A stretch of 64,000 nt of DNA from Ancylobacter dichloromethanicus (GTDB lineage Bacteria > Pseudomonadota > Alphaproteobacteria > Rhizobiales > Xanthobacteraceae): NCBI RefSeq assembly GCF_018390645.1, contig NZ_JAHBGC010000009.1:1-64000 (forward strand), given 5' to 3'. Both the position numbers and the translations under genes were made by a program. Shown piece after piece: positions 53,801-63,600 of the stretch. Positions within the stretch are counted from its first letter, which is position 1. Each line of letters begins with the position of its first letter. The notes under the pieces are model-generated. The model was not told the origin of the DNA and searched no databases. It worked only from the letters and a program-made list of their open reading frames with translations.

Positions 53801-55150
53801 ATGAGCACCCCTCCCGTCCTGCGTTTCGCCCCGTCGCCGACCGGCCTGCTGCATGTCGGCAATGCGCGGACCGCGCTCTACAATGCCCTGTTCGCGTGGC
53901 GCGAGGGCGGCACCTTCATCCTGCGCTATGACGACACCGACACGGCGCGCTCCAGCGAAGCCTTCGCCGAGGCCATCGCGCAGGACGTCGCCTGGCTCGG
54001 CCTCGCCCCGGACCGGGTCGAGCACCAGTCGCGGCGGCTGGATCGCTACGACGCGGCGGTGGCCCGGCTGAAGGCGCTCGGCCGGCTCTATCCCGCCTAC
54101 GAGACCGAGGCGGAGCTGGAGGCGATGCGCCAGTCGCGGCGCCGGCGCGGCCTGCCGCCGATCTATGACCGCGCGGCGCTGAAGCTCACCGGCGAGGCCC
54201 GCGCGGCGTGGGAGGCCGAGGGCCGCCGGCCGCACTGGCGCTTCAAGCTCGACGGGCGGCAGGTGGTGTGGGACGACATGGTGCGCGGCCGGCAGGGCGT
54301 CGACACCGCGACCCTCTCCGACCCCGTGCTGGTGCGCGAGGACGGCTCCTATCTCTACACGCTGACCTCGGTGGTCGACGATATCGAGATGGGCGTGACC
54401 CATGTCGTGCGCGGCGAGGACCACGTCACCAATAGCGGCGTCCAGATCGAGATCATCGAGGCGTTGGGCGGGCCGGTGCCGCGCTTCGGCCACCACAACC
54501 TGCTGGTCCTGCCGAGCGGAGAGGGGCTTTCCAAGCGGCTCGGCCATCTCTCCCTGCGCGCGCTGCGCGAGGAAGGCGAGGAATCCCTCGCCGTGGCGGC
54601 GCTCGCCGTGCTCACCGGCACCTCGCTGGCAGTGGAGCCGGTGGCCGGGCTCGACGCGCTGGCGGCGAAGATCGACTTCACGAAGATATCCCGCGCCCCG
54701 GCCCGGTTCGACCCGGCCGAACTGTCCGCGCTCACCGCGGCGACGCTGCACCACCTGCCGTTCGAGGCGGTGGCCGGGCGGCTGGCGGCGCTCGGTGTCG
54801 GGGGCGGCGATGATTTCTGGCGCGCGGTGCGCGGCAATCTCAATCGGCTGGCGGATGCCGCCGACTGGTGGCGCGTGGTGGACGGGCCGGTCGACCCGGC
54901 GGTCGTGCCGGAGAATACGGTGTTCCTCGAACAGGCGGCCGCGCTGCTGCCGCAAACGCCATGGGACGGCGAGGTCTATCCGCGCTGGATCGCCGCGCTG
55001 AAGCCGGCATCGGGCCGCGCGGGACGGGCGCTGTTCCACCCGCTGCGCCTCGCGCTCACCGGCCGCGAGAGCGGGCCGGAGATGAAGGCGCTGCTGCCAC
55101 TGATCGGCCGCGAGAAGGCAGCGGCGCGGCTGCGCGGCGAGAACGCCTGA
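53801..55150 (+). CDS. gltX: Glutamate--tRNA ligase, second alphaproteobacterial type (GluRS2-like)
   Basis: 449 residues. [20 protein letters not shown] has the HIGH-type motif as HVGN; the KMSKS-type motif is [10 protein letters not shown]. Short, with an all-helical anticodon-binding end, as in the second GluRS of alphaproteobacteria that often works as glutamyl-tRNA(Gln) synthetase; which tRNA it charges here is not shown. ATG 53801, six bases after the nadE stop. Confidence 0.93.
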   Translation: MSTPPVLRFAPSPTGLLHVGNARTALYNALFAWREGGTFILRYDDTDTARSSEAFAEAIAQDVAWLGLAPDRVEHQSRRLDRYDAAVARLKALGRLYPAYETEAELEAMRQSRRRRGLPPIYDRAALKLTGEARAAWEAEGRRPHWRFKLDGRQVVWDDMVRGRQGVDTATLSDPVLVREDGSYLYTLTSVVDDIEMGVTHVVRGEDHVTNSGVQIEIIEALGGPVPRFGHHNLLVLPSGEGLSKRLGHLSLRALREEGEESLAVAALAVLTGTSLAVEPVAGLDALAAKIDFTKISRAPARFDPAELSALTAATLHHLPFEAVAGRLAALGVGGGDDFWRAVRGNLNRLADAADWWRVVDGPVDPAVVPENTVFLEQAAALLPQTPWDGEVYPRWIAALKPASGRAGRALFHPLRLALTGRESGPEMKALLPLIGREKAAARLRGENA

Positions 55151-55162
55151 GGGCGCCGCCGG

Positions 55163-56176
55163 TCAGGGCTTCTTGGCGGGCGGCGGGGTGGCCGGGCGCG
55201 GCTGCGCCATTTCGCGCGAGGCGTCCTCGGTGACGACGATGTCGCCCTTGCGCAGCGTCTGGTCTTCCTGCCCGCCGAGCGCCTGCGCCCAGCTCATGCC
55301 GGCCGGGCGGCAGGTGCAGGCGGCGACATATTCCTTCTTGAACAGCAGCGCGGTGGGCAGCGACATGTAGGGCTGGCCGTTGATGCCGACCGCCTGGTTG
55401 ATGTCCTCGCCCGGGTTGCGATAGGCGAACAGCCGCGCCTCAGTGCCGGGGCACTGGCGCTGGCACTGCGCCTCGTCCGAGCCGAACTTGGCCGGGGTGG
55501 CGGCGAAGGAGATCGGGAAGAAGAAGCCGTCGCAGGTGCGCACGCACACGGTGCGGTAGGTGGAGACCTTCGGCATTTCCAGCGGCTGCACGTCGAGCGG
55601 TTCGGCTTCCTCGCGCGGCACGCCGAAGAGCTGCTCGATGAAATTGCGCGGGCGCCTGTTCTGGTTGCCGTAGCCGCCGCCACCTCCGCTGCCCTGGCCG
55701 AGCGCGGCCTGGTACTGCGCGCCGCAATTGTTCTGGGCGAGGGCGTAGATGAGCTGGCGGCGCTGCTCGTTATTGCCGCTCTGCTGCCCGCGCGCCTGCA
55801 TCATGGTGCGGTCGAGGGTGGAGCGCGCCTGGGTCAGCCGGCGGTTGAGCGAATCGCATTGCGGCGGCAGTTGCGGCTGGAAGATGAGGAAGCCGCGCTT
55901 GTCGCAGCCGATCTGCCGGACCTGGGCGGACAGGTTGGCGATGTCCTGCTGCTGCTGGGCGATGGCGGCACCGAGATCGGGCTGCCCGCCGCCGCGGCCG
56001 CGGTCGAGATTGGCGAGCTGGCCTTCCAGCCGGATGCAGGTCGAGCGGTCGCCGCCGTCATAGCCGCCGGGGTCATAGCCGGGAGGATAGTCCTGCGCAC
56101 CGGCAAGACCGGCCCAGGCGACCAGCATCGCGACGGTGAGCAGGCGGGCAGCGAGGCGGTGGCGGCGGACTGTCAT
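55163..56176 (-). CDS. DUF2865 secreted protein
   Basis: About 337 residues. A signal peptide ends near residue 27 (AGLAGAQ). A Gly/Asp-rich part, a coiled segment rich in Gln (IAQQQQDIANLSAQVRQIGC) and a C-terminal DUF2865 domain follow, with TYRTVCVRTCDGFFFPISFA, CQRQCPGTEARLF and AACTCRPAGMSW. Six or more paired cysteines suggest disulfides in the periplasm or envelope. Function unknown; typical of Hyphomicrobiales. Confidence 0.85.
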   Translation of the reverse strand: MTVRRHRLAARLLTVAMLVAWAGLAGAQDYPPGYDPGGYDGGDRSTCIRLEGQLANLDRGRGGGQPDLGAAIAQQQQDIANLSAQVRQIGCDKRGFLIFQPQLPPQCDSLNRRLTQARSTLDRTMMQARGQQSGNNEQRRQLIYALAQNNCGAQYQAALGQGSGGGGGYGNQNRRPRNFIEQLFGVPREEAEPLDVQPLEMPKVSTYRTVCVRTCDGFFFPISFAATPAKFGSDEAQCQRQCPGTEARLFAYRNPGEDINQAVGINGQPYMSLPTALLFKKEYVAACTCRPAGMSWAQALGGQEDQTLRKGDIVVTEDASREMAQPRPATPPPAKKP

Positions 56177-56387
56177 CAATGAGGGCTGCTATCGGGTGTC
56201 GGTCAGGACCGGTGTGCCGGAATCGGGCGAAGGCCGCAAGGAGCACGGCAAGCTTGTCGAAAGTTTGAAGCGGGTTTCCGTCCGGCGCGCAAGCGGTGTC
56301 GATGGCACCTGCCTTCACGGCGGCGCCCGTTGCGCGCATTGCCCGCGCCCCCATATGCGGAGCGTCCCGATCGGAGTTCACATACGC

Positions 56388-56939
56388 ATGACCCGCGCCT
56401 TCCGCGCCCCCGCCTTCCGCGCTCTTGCCTTCCGCGCTCTTGCCCTTGCCGCTCTGGTGCTGGCCGCCGGCTTTGCCGCCGGACCGGTGCGCGCCCAGGA
56501 GCCGGACCTGATCTTCCGCAAGTCGACGGTGTGGAAATTCCTCACCCCCGACGACAAGCTGGCCACCTATGGCATCGACGATCCCGTCGTCGACGGCGTC
56601 GCCTGTCACTACACCGTGCCCGAGAGAGGCGGGGTCAAGGGCATGCTGGGCGTCGCCGAGGAAGTATCGGACATCTCGATCGCCTGCCGGCAGATCGGCC
56701 CGATCGCCTTCAAGCGCAAGTTCGAGCAGGGCGACATCGTCTATCGCGAGAGCCGCTCGCTCATCTTCAAGAAGATGCAGATCGTGCGGGGCTGCGACGC
56801 CAAGCGCAACGTGCTGGTCTATCTCGTCTATTCCGACAAGCTGATCGAGGGTAGCCCGAAGAATTCGACCTCGACCGTGCCGATCATGCCCTGGGGCGCG
56901 ACCAATGAGGCGCCGAAATGCGGCGATTATCTCAAATGA
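56388..56939 (+). CDS. CreA family protein
   Basis: 183 residues. The signal peptide (about 1-36) is built from an Ala-Phe-Arg-Ala-rich repeat. The mature part has the CreA pattern: DPVVDGVACHYTVPERGG, EVSDISIACRQIGPIAF, FKKMQIVRGCDAKRNVLVYL and ending with VPIMPWG. CreA is a conserved secreted protein of unknown role. ATG 56388; the 211-bp gap before it shows no other gene. Confidence 0.9.
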   Translation: MTRAFRAPAFRALAFRALALAALVLAAGFAAGPVRAQEPDLIFRKSTVWKFLTPDDKLATYGIDDPVVDGVACHYTVPERGGVKGMLGVAEEVSDISIACRQIGPIAFKRKFEQGDIVYRESRSLIFKKMQIVRGCDAKRNVLVYLVYSDKLIEGSPKNSTSTVPIMPWGATNEAPKCGDYLK

Positions 56940-56989
56940 GCCCCGGCCCGCGTCCGGTCAGCGGTAGGAAGCTTTAGCGGACCGAGCCG

Positions 56990-57322
56990 TCAGCGCGCGC
57001 AGGTGATGGCGACCGCTTCCTGGCACGCGCCGCCCTCACAGGCGGCGGTACGCAGCGGGGTCGACCTCGCCTTGACCGGCGTGGCATCGGTGCGTGCCAT
57101 GCCGAAGCTGGTGGCGCGGCTAAAATCATGCACCCGGCACCAGGCGTCCGCCATCGCCTGGCCGCAGGGCGCGCCGGAGGCGATGCAGGTGTCGATGCCG
57201 TAACCATCGGACAGGTCGACCAGGAAGATGCCGTTGCTCTCGTCAGCCACGGCAAGGCCGGGCGCCAGCGACAGGGCGAGGGCGAACAGGGCTGGGCGGA
57301 AGGCGCGCGGCATCGCGATCAT
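56990..57322 (-). CDS. Small secreted cysteine-rich protein, family not recognised
   Basis: 110 residues. A signal peptide (about 1-26, ending GLAVADE) is followed by a short mature domain with six cysteines (IDTCIASGAPCG, AWCRVHDFSRA, AACEGGACQ and TCAR), all likely paired. The Cys-rich layout recurs in small alphaproteobacterial periplasmic proteins, but I cannot name the family. An in-frame ATG at 57313 is an alternative start. Confidence 0.65.
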   Translation of the reverse strand: MIAMPRAFRPALFALALSLAPGLAVADESNGIFLVDLSDGYGIDTCIASGAPCGQAMADAWCRVHDFSRATSFGMARTDATPVKARSTPLRTAACEGGACQEAVAITCAR

Positions 57323-57606
57323 GGTGGGGATCGTTCGTTGGTGGCGACAAGGTGGCGGCAGGACAACGCGAATGTGGCAAAAAGGTTTGAACCGACCCTT
57401 AACGTTTTTCGCCCGCTCGTCGTCGATGCGGCGGGATAGCGCGGCGGGGCGGCCGCCGTCAACTGGCCTGTGCGCGGCCGTCGTGCGTTCGGCCGCCTGT
57501 CCGGGCGTATGCGCAGATATGCCTCGCTCGGCTTGACGCGGCGGGCCAAACGGACGACAGACGCGGCGCCGCGCCTCACCATGGGCGGCAGGATCCGGAA
57601 GGCAAT

Positions 57607-59004
57607 ATGATGTCGGGCACCAACGCACAGGCGCTTCCCGAGCTGAAGCTCTACAACACGCTCTCGCGGACCAAGGAGGTGTTCACGCCCCTCGATCCGG
57701 CGAAGGTGCGGATGTATGTGTGCGGCCCGACGGTCTACGACTTCGCCCATATCGGCAATGCGCGCCCGGTGATCGTGTTCGACGTGCTGTACCGGCTGCT
57801 GCGCCACCTCTACGGCACCGACCACGTCAAATATGTGCGCAACATCACCGACGTGGACGACAAGATCAACGCGCGTGCCGCGTCGGAGCATCCCGGCCTC
57901 GACCTCAACGAGGCGATCGCCAAGGTGACCTTCACAACCGAGGCGCAGTTCCACGACGACCTCGAGGCGCTGGGCGTGTTGCACCCGGACGTCGAGCCGC
58001 GCGCCACCGAGCACATCGCCGAGATGCGCCAGCTTATCGAGATGCTGGTCGGCTCCGGCCATGCCTATGTGGCCGAGGACCATGTGCTGTTCTCGGTGCC
58101 CTCGATGCCCGATTACGGCAAGCTCTCCAACCGGCCGCTGGACGACATGCTGGCCGGCGCCCGGGTCGATGTCGCGCCCTACAAGAAGGACGCGATGGAC
58201 TTCGTGCTGTGGAAGCCGTCCAAGCCCGGCGAGCCGGGTTGGCCTTCGCCGGCGGGAATCACCGCACCGGGGCGGCCCGGCTGGCACATAGAGTGCTCCG
58301 CCATGTCGTGGAAGCATCTCGGCGAGACCTTCGACATCCATGGCGGCGGTATCGACCTCGTCTTTCCGCATCACGAGAACGAGGTGGCGCAGTCACGCTG
58401 CGCCTTCCATTCCGGCCTGATGGCCAAGGTGTGGATGCACAACGGCTTCCTGCAGGTGGAAGGCGAGAAGATGTCGAAGTCGCTCGGCAACTTCATCACC
58501 ATCCGCCAGCTGCTCGCCGACTGGCCCGGCCCGGTGCTGCGGCTCAACATGCTGAAGACCCATTACCGCCAGCCGATCGACTGGACGGTGAAGGGGCTGG
58601 AGGAGAGCGCGAAGACGCTGGAGCAGTGGTTCGACGCCGCCGCCCCCGACGCCTATCCGCGCCCCGCGCCGGCGGTGCTGGAAGCGCTGGCCGACGACCT
58701 CAACACCCCCAAGGCCATCGCCGAGATGCACGCGCTGCGCGACCATGCCGGCAAGAAGGCGCTGGCCGGCACGCTGGCCTTCCTCGGTTTCGAGGCGGCG
58801 CCGTTGCAGGAATGGGCCGCCGCCCGCGTGCCGGAGCTTTCCATCCCGGCCGAGGAGGTCGAGGCGCGTATCCATGAGCGCATCGAGGCTCGCCGCAACC
58901 GCGACTGGGCGGCCTCCGACCGCATTCGCGACGAACTGCTGGCGCTCGGCGTGGCGCTGAAGGACAACAAGGACGGCACCACGAGTTGGGAGCCGAAGCG
59001 ATGA
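57607..59004 (+). CDS. cysS: Cysteine--tRNA ligase
   Basis: 465 residues. [20 protein letters not shown] has the zinc cysteine and HIGN motif, [20 protein letters not shown] and FPHHENE give the remaining zinc ligands, and [11 protein letters not shown] is the KMSKS loop. Length is standard. The ATG at 57607 follows GGAAGG. Its stop overlaps the GNAT gene by 4 bp. Confidence 0.96.
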   Translation: MMSGTNAQALPELKLYNTLSRTKEVFTPLDPAKVRMYVCGPTVYDFAHIGNARPVIVFDVLYRLLRHLYGTDHVKYVRNITDVDDKINARAASEHPGLDLNEAIAKVTFTTEAQFHDDLEALGVLHPDVEPRATEHIAEMRQLIEMLVGSGHAYVAEDHVLFSVPSMPDYGKLSNRPLDDMLAGARVDVAPYKKDAMDFVLWKPSKPGEPGWPSPAGITAPGRPGWHIECSAMSWKHLGETFDIHGGGIDLVFPHHENEVAQSRCAFHSGLMAKVWMHNGFLQVEGEKMSKSLGNFITIRQLLADWPGPVLRLNMLKTHYRQPIDWTVKGLEESAKTLEQWFDAAAPDAYPRPAPAVLEALADDLNTPKAIAEMHALRDHAGKKALAGTLAFLGFEAAPLQEWAAARVPELSIPAEEVEARIHERIEARRNRDWAASDRIRDELLALGVALKDNKDGTTSWEPKR

Positions 59005-59516
59005 GCGGGCAAGCGGAGAGGCCCCCCGCTGCGGCGCTGCGCCCGGCGCTGCCGGGTGACGTGCCGCTGCTGGCCGCCATTGCCGAGGCGGCGATCCTCG
59101 AGCTGACCGGCGAGGACTATGATTCCGACCAGCAGGAAGCCTGGGCGGCGGCGGCTTCCGACGAAGAAGCGCTGGCGGCCCGCCTCGCCGGGCAGCTCGC
59201 CCTGGTCGCCACCCGCGACGGGGAGCCGGTGGGATTCATCGTTCTGGCCGACAACCGGCTGATCGACATGCTCTATGTTCGCCCTGAAGTGGCCGGCGAG
59301 GGCGTGGCCGGGTTGCTCTACGACGCCATCGAGCGGCTGGCCGGCGCGCGCGGTGCCACCAGCCTCACGGTCGACGCCAGCGACACCGCGCTGGATTTCT
59401 TCGGCAAGCGCGGCTTCACCCCCAAGCAGCGCAACACCGTGTCGCGCGGCGGGGTTTGGCTGGGCAACACCACGATGGAAAAGCTGCTCGCCGCTCCGCC
59501 CGGCCCGGTGCATTGA
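59001..59516 (+). CDS. GNAT-family N-acetyltransferase
   Basis: 171 residues with the GNAT acetyl-CoA fold: [20 protein letters not shown] (strand 4 and start of motif A), then [20 protein letters not shown] and [20 protein letters not shown] (motif B). The start overlaps the cysS stop (ATGA), indicating coupled translation. Substrate unknown. Confidence 0.85.
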   Translation: MSGQAERPPAAALRPALPGDVPLLAAIAEAAILELTGEDYDSDQQEAWAAAASDEEALAARLAGQLALVATRDGEPVGFIVLADNRLIDMLYVRPEVAGEGVAGLLYDAIERLAGARGATSLTVDASDTALDFFGKRGFTPKQRNTVSRGGVWLGNTTMEKLLAAPPGPVH

Positions 59517-59543
59517 GGCGGCGCCCGTCAGCGCACGACGCCC

Positions 59544-60164
59544 TCACATCCGGTCGAGCACGCGTTCCTCGGCCTCGCCGTGCAGGTCGGCCTCGCCGAG
59601 ATGGGCGACGGCGGTGTTCAGCTTCGGCAGCACGGCCCGCACATTATGCGCCACCAGCAGCTTCACCGGCCGGGCGACGTTGACGAAGCCGGTCGACTGC
59701 ATGTGATCCAGCAGGGTCAGCAGCGGGTCCCAGAAATTGGCGATGTTGAGCACCATCACCGGCTTGGAGTGCCGGTTGAGCTGCACCCAGGTGAGCTGCT
59801 CGATCAATTCCTCCAGCGTGCCGATGCCGCCGGGCAGGGCGATGAAGGCGTCCGCCCGCTCGAACATCAGCCGCTTGCGCTCGTGCATGTCCTTGGTGAC
59901 GATCAGCTCATGGGCATGGTCGAATGCCTGCTCCTTGCCGAGCAGGAAATCGGGGATGATGCCCGTCACCTTGCCGCCGCCCTCGGCGCAGGCGCGGGCG
60001 GTGGCGCCCATCAGCCCGACGCCGCCACCGCCATAGACGAGGCGGATGTCCTCGGAGGCCAGCAGGCGCCCGAGCGCGATCGCGGTTTCGAGATAGACGG
60101 CGTCGGCTCCCGTGGCCGCGCCGCAATAGACGCATATGCTCTTGATCTTTGTCATGGCTACCAT
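59544..60164 (-). CDS. LOG-family protein (cytokinin riboside 5'-monophosphate phosphoribohydrolase type)
   Basis: 206 residues. ICVYCGAATGADAVYLETAI at the start, YGGGGVGLMGATARAC, MHERKRLMFERADAFIALPG and PGGIGTLEELIEQLTW contain the PGGxGTxxE active site of LOG proteins, which cleave ribose 5-phosphate from nucleoside monophosphates. Start at 60164 or 60155. Convergent with the GNAT gene. Confidence 0.9.
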   Translation of the reverse strand: MVAMTKIKSICVYCGAATGADAVYLETAIALGRLLASEDIRLVYGGGGVGLMGATARACAEGGGKVTGIIPDFLLGKEQAFDHAHELIVTKDMHERKRLMFERADAFIALPGGIGTLEELIEQLTWVQLNRHSKPVMVLNIANFWDPLLTLLDHMQSTGFVNVARPVKLLVAHNVRAVLPKLNTAVAHLGEADLHGEAEERVLDRM

Positions 60165-60306
60165 GTTGCACCGCAGCACGGGCGGGTTCAAGCGTTCTCA
60201 GCTCCCACATTTGGCATTGCCCGTCGCCGGGTGCAAATCGCCGGGACGGCGGCCCGGCTCAACCGGACTCCTAGCCGGGCATGGCGCGGCGCGTTGTCTT
60301 GAAATC

Positions 60307-60322
60307 ATCGTATATCGACGAT
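60307..60322. promoter_or_regulatory. Candidate ArsR-family operator
   Basis: ATCGT and ACGAT arms separated by ATATCG lie six bases upstream of the ArsR gene start; an extra AACGAT half follows at 60324. The size and position fit an autoregulatory ArsR site that would overlap the start region. Inferred. Confidence 0.45.
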
Positions 60323-60327
60323 AAACG

Positions 60328-60705
60328 ATGACGATGATGTCCGCTCCCGTTTCCCCCGATGCCGATGAGGTGCTGGCGCTGCGCCTGCGTGCGCTGGCGC
60401 ATCCGGCGCGGCTCGCCATCGTGCGGGCACTGGCGCAGACGGAGCGCTGCCAGTGCGGGCAGATCGTGCGCGGGCTCACTTTGGCACAGTCCACCGTCTC
60501 GCAGCACCTCAAGGTGCTGAAGGAGGCCGGGCTGATCACCGGCACCATCGAGGGGCCGCGCTCCTGTTACTGCCTCGATCGCGACACCGTCGCGGCGCTG
60601 GCGGCCGAGCTTGTGCCGCTGTTTTCGCGGCTTGTCGCCACGCCGGCGGCGCCGGGCGCTGGCGCTGCGGGCAACCCTGATACGCGCGAGGGCGCACTGG
60701 TCTGA
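60328..60705 (+). CDS. ArsR-family transcriptional regulator
   Basis: 125 residues. Winged helix with RLRALAHPARLAIVRALAQT, then CQCGQIVRGLTLAQSTVSQH and LKVLKEAGLITGTIEGPRSC. The CQCG pair in helix 3 sits where ArsR/CadC members place metal-binding cysteines, though the classical ELCVC motif is absent; a further CYC lies in the wing. It precedes the Atm1-type exporter gene by 81 bp in the same direction, so it may report metal or thiol state to that exporter. Confidence 0.88.
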   Translation: MTMMSAPVSPDADEVLALRLRALAHPARLAIVRALAQTERCQCGQIVRGLTLAQSTVSQHLKVLKEAGLITGTIEGPRSCYCLDRDTVAALAAELVPLFSRLVATPAAPGAGAAGNPDTREGALV

Positions 60706-60785
60706 GCGCGCCCCGTCACCATCTGCACGTCGACTGACGCAAACCGGGCGGCCGCCGCCCGCGACTGAGAAGAACTGGAATTCGC

Positions 60786-62741
60786 ATGTCTGCACCTGAG
60801 GGCGGAACCGCGCTCGCGCGTTCCTCCAAAGCCTCCGAGATCAACCCGCGCGGCAGCCTGCTGGTGGCACTGAAGGGGCTTTGGCCCTATCTCTGGCCGG
60901 CCGACCGGGCCGACCTGCGCACCCGCGTCGTGTGGGGACTGCTGCTGCTGGTCCTCGCCAAGATCGCTACCATGTCGACGCCCTTCTTCTTCAAATGGGC
61001 GACCGACGCGGTGGCGGAGGGCGAGGGCGCGCGCATCTCCACCGATGCGATCGGCCTGCTGATCGCCGCCCCGCTGATGCTGACGCTCGCCTATGGCTCC
61101 TCGCGCATCGTCATGGCGTCGCTGACGCAGTGGCGTGACGGCCTGTTCGCCAAGGTGGCGATCCACGCCGTGCGGCGCCTCGCGCTGGAGACCTTCCAGC
61201 ACATGCACGCGCTGTCGCTGCGCTTCCACCTGGAGCGCAAGACCGGTGGCCTGACCCGCGTTCTGGAGCGCTCGCGCGAGGGCATCGAGACCATCGTGCG
61301 CATGCTGGTGCTGCATCTGGGGCCGACCATCCTCGAATTCGCGATGGTGATCGGCGTGCTGTTCTGGCAGTTCGACTGGCGCTACGTCGCCGCCACGGTG
61401 GGCATGATCTTCGGCTACACGCTCTTCACCTTCGTGATGACCGAGTACCGCATGGGCATCCGCGCGGCGATGAACGAGAGCGATACCGAGGCCAACGCCA
61501 AGGCGGTGGACAGCCTGCTCAACTACGAGACGGTGAAGTATTTCGGCGCCGAGAGCTGGGAGTCCGAGCGCTATGACCGCTCCATGGCCCGCTATGAGCG
61601 CGCCACCGTCACCACCCACACCTCGCTCGCGTGGCTGAATGCCGGGCAGGCGGCGATCTTCACCCTCGGTCTCACCGCGGTGATGGCGCTGTGCGTGTTC
61701 GACATCCGCGCCGGCCGGCAGTCGGTCGGCTCCTTCGTCATGGTCAACGCCATGATGATCCAGCTCTACCAGCCGCTGAACTTCCTCGGCATGATCTACC
61801 GCGAGATCAAGCAGTCGCTGATCGACATCGAGGCGATGTTCGCCATTCTCGCCCGCTCGCCGGAAATCCGCGACCGGGCCGGGGCGCATCCCCTGGAGAT
61901 GAAGGGCGGCACGGTGCGCTTCGAGGATGTGCGCTTCTCCTACGATCCCGAGCGCGAGATTCTCAAGGGCGTCAGCTTCGAAGTGCCGGCGGGGCGCACG
62001 GTGGCCATCGTCGGCCCGTCCGGGGCAGGCAAGTCGACCATTTCGCGGCTGCTCTACCGCTTCTACGACATCAATGCCGGCCGCATCCTCGTCGACGGGC
62101 AGGATGTGCGCGAGGTGACGCAGGCGAGCCTGCGCGCCGCCATCGGCATGGTGCCGCAGGACACCGTGCTGTTCAACGACACGCTCGGCTACAACATCCG
62201 CTACGGCCGCACCGGCGCGTCCGACGAAGAGGTGGCACGCGCGGCGGAACTGGCCCAGATCGACGGTTTCGTGCGCCGTACCCCCAAGGGATATGCCACC
62301 GAGGTCGGCGAGCGCGGGCTCAAGCTCTCCGGCGGCGAGAAGCAGCGCGTCGCCATTGCCCGCACCATCCTCAAGGACCCGACGATCCTCATCCTGGACG
62401 AGGCGACCTCGGCGCTGGACAGCCACACCGAGCGCGAAATCCAGGACGCGCTGGAGCGCGTCTCGCGCGGGCGCACCACGCTGGTGATCGCGCATCGCCT
62501 TTCCACCGTGGTCGGCGCCGACGAGATCATCGTGCTGGAGCACGGGCGCATCGCCGAGCGCGGCACCCATAACCAGTTGATGGACCGCCAGGGCCTCTAC
62601 CACTCCATGTGGGAGCGCCAGCGCGAGGCGGAGCGGGCCCGCGAGACGCTCAAGGCCGCCGGCGAGGCGGAGGATGAGGTCGAGGAGGACGAGGCCGGGG
62701 ACGAGACCCCCGCCGGGACGGCGGACGCGGCCGTCGCCTGA
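60786..62741 (+). CDS. Atm1-type heavy-metal/glutathione ABC exporter (half transporter)
   Basis: 651 residues. A six-helix membrane domain (about 45-340, with DSLLNYETVKYFGAESWE, typical of ABCB7/HMT1/Atm1) precedes the ATPase: Walker A VGPSGAGKSTISR (about 413-425), signature LSGGEKQR, Walker B TILILDEATSALDS and switch His in VIAHRL. The C-terminal 40 residues are acidic (GEAEDEVEEDEAGDE). Family members export glutathione-linked sulfur or metal species; ArsR control is inferred. Confidence 0.92.
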   Translation: MSAPEGGTALARSSKASEINPRGSLLVALKGLWPYLWPADRADLRTRVVWGLLLLVLAKIATMSTPFFFKWATDAVAEGEGARISTDAIGLLIAAPLMLTLAYGSSRIVMASLTQWRDGLFAKVAIHAVRRLALETFQHMHALSLRFHLERKTGGLTRVLERSREGIETIVRMLVLHLGPTILEFAMVIGVLFWQFDWRYVAATVGMIFGYTLFTFVMTEYRMGIRAAMNESDTEANAKAVDSLLNYETVKYFGAESWESERYDRSMARYERATVTTHTSLAWLNAGQAAIFTLGLTAVMALCVFDIRAGRQSVGSFVMVNAMMIQLYQPLNFLGMIYREIKQSLIDIEAMFAILARSPEIRDRAGAHPLEMKGGTVRFEDVRFSYDPEREILKGVSFEVPAGRTVAIVGPSGAGKSTISRLLYRFYDINAGRILVDGQDVREVTQASLRAAIGMVPQDTVLFNDTLGYNIRYGRTGASDEEVARAAELAQIDGFVRRTPKGYATEVGERGLKLSGGEKQRVAIARTILKDPTILILDEATSALDSHTEREIQDALERVSRGRTTLVIAHRLSTVVGADEIIVLEHGRIAERGTHNQLMDRQGLYHSMWERQREAERARETLKAAGEAEDEVEEDEAGDETPAGTADAAVA

Positions 62742-62879
62742 GGCTTTGCGGCCGTTGCCGCGGCGCTGCGTGCGGAGCGATGCCGCGCATCCGGGATTTG
62801 ACGGGCGGGCCGGCTGGCCCTACCTCTCGCCGCAGGATCCGGTGCATGCCCCACGGGCACCGGGCAGAAAGGCCAGTTG

Positions 62880-63578
62880 ATGTCCGTCCTCGATTCGATC
62901 CGCAGCGGTCTCGCCCCCGTCCACCGCGAGGGCTACCCGTTCATCCTGATCGGCGCCGCCGTCTCGGCGGTGTTGCTGTGGCTGTTTCCGCCACTGGGCT
63001 GGATCTGCGTGCTGGTCACGGCGTGGATCTGCTATTTCTTTCGCGACCCCGAGCGGGTGACGCCGGTGCGCGAGGGGCTGGTGGTCTCGCCCGCCGATGG
63101 CCGTGTGTGCCTCGTCGGGCCCGCGGTGCCGCCGGCCGAACTCGGCCTCGGCGACCTGCCGCTGCCGCGCGTGTGCATCTTCATGAACGTGTTCGACGTG
63201 CATGTGAACCGGGCGCCGCTGGCCGGCCGGGTCACCCGCATCGCCTATCGCCCCGGCAAGTTCCTCAACGCCGACCTCGACAAGGCGAGCGAGGACAATG
63301 AGCGCAGCGGCATGGTGCTCGACACCACTCTCGGCCCGGTCGGCGTGGTGCAGATCGCCGGCCTGGTGGCGCGGCGCATCGTCAGCTTCGTGCGCGAGGG
63401 CGACCTGCTGGCGCCGGGCGAGCGCTTCGGGCTGATCCGCTTCGGCTCGCGGGTCGATGTGTACCTGCCGCCCGGCACCCGGCCCGCCGTGGCCGAGGGC
63501 CAGCGCGCGGTTGCCGGCGAGACCGTGCTGGCGGATCGTGCCGCCATCGGCGCCGAGCCGACCTTCCGCGTCGATTGA
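62880..63578 (+). CDS. psd: Phosphatidylserine decarboxylase proenzyme
   Basis: 232 residues of the short archaeal/alphaproteobacterial-type Psd. Two N-terminal hydrophobic helices (about 22-55), [29 protein letters not shown] (the HxNRxPLxG block) and the C-terminal self-cleavage site [11 protein letters not shown], where the peptide is cut between Gly and Ser to give the pyruvoyl cofactor. It makes phosphatidylethanolamine in the inner membrane. Start ATG 62880. Confidence 0.94.
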   Translation: MSVLDSIRSGLAPVHREGYPFILIGAAVSAVLLWLFPPLGWICVLVTAWICYFFRDPERVTPVREGLVVSPADGRVCLVGPAVPPAELGLGDLPLPRVCIFMNVFDVHVNRAPLAGRVTRIAYRPGKFLNADLDKASEDNERSGMVLDTTLGPVGVVQIAGLVARRIVSFVREGDLLAPGERFGLIRFGSRVDVYLPPGTRPAVAEGQRAVAGETVLADRAAIGAEPTFRVD

Positions 63579-63600
63579 GTTTCCAACCAGCGAGCGTGCG

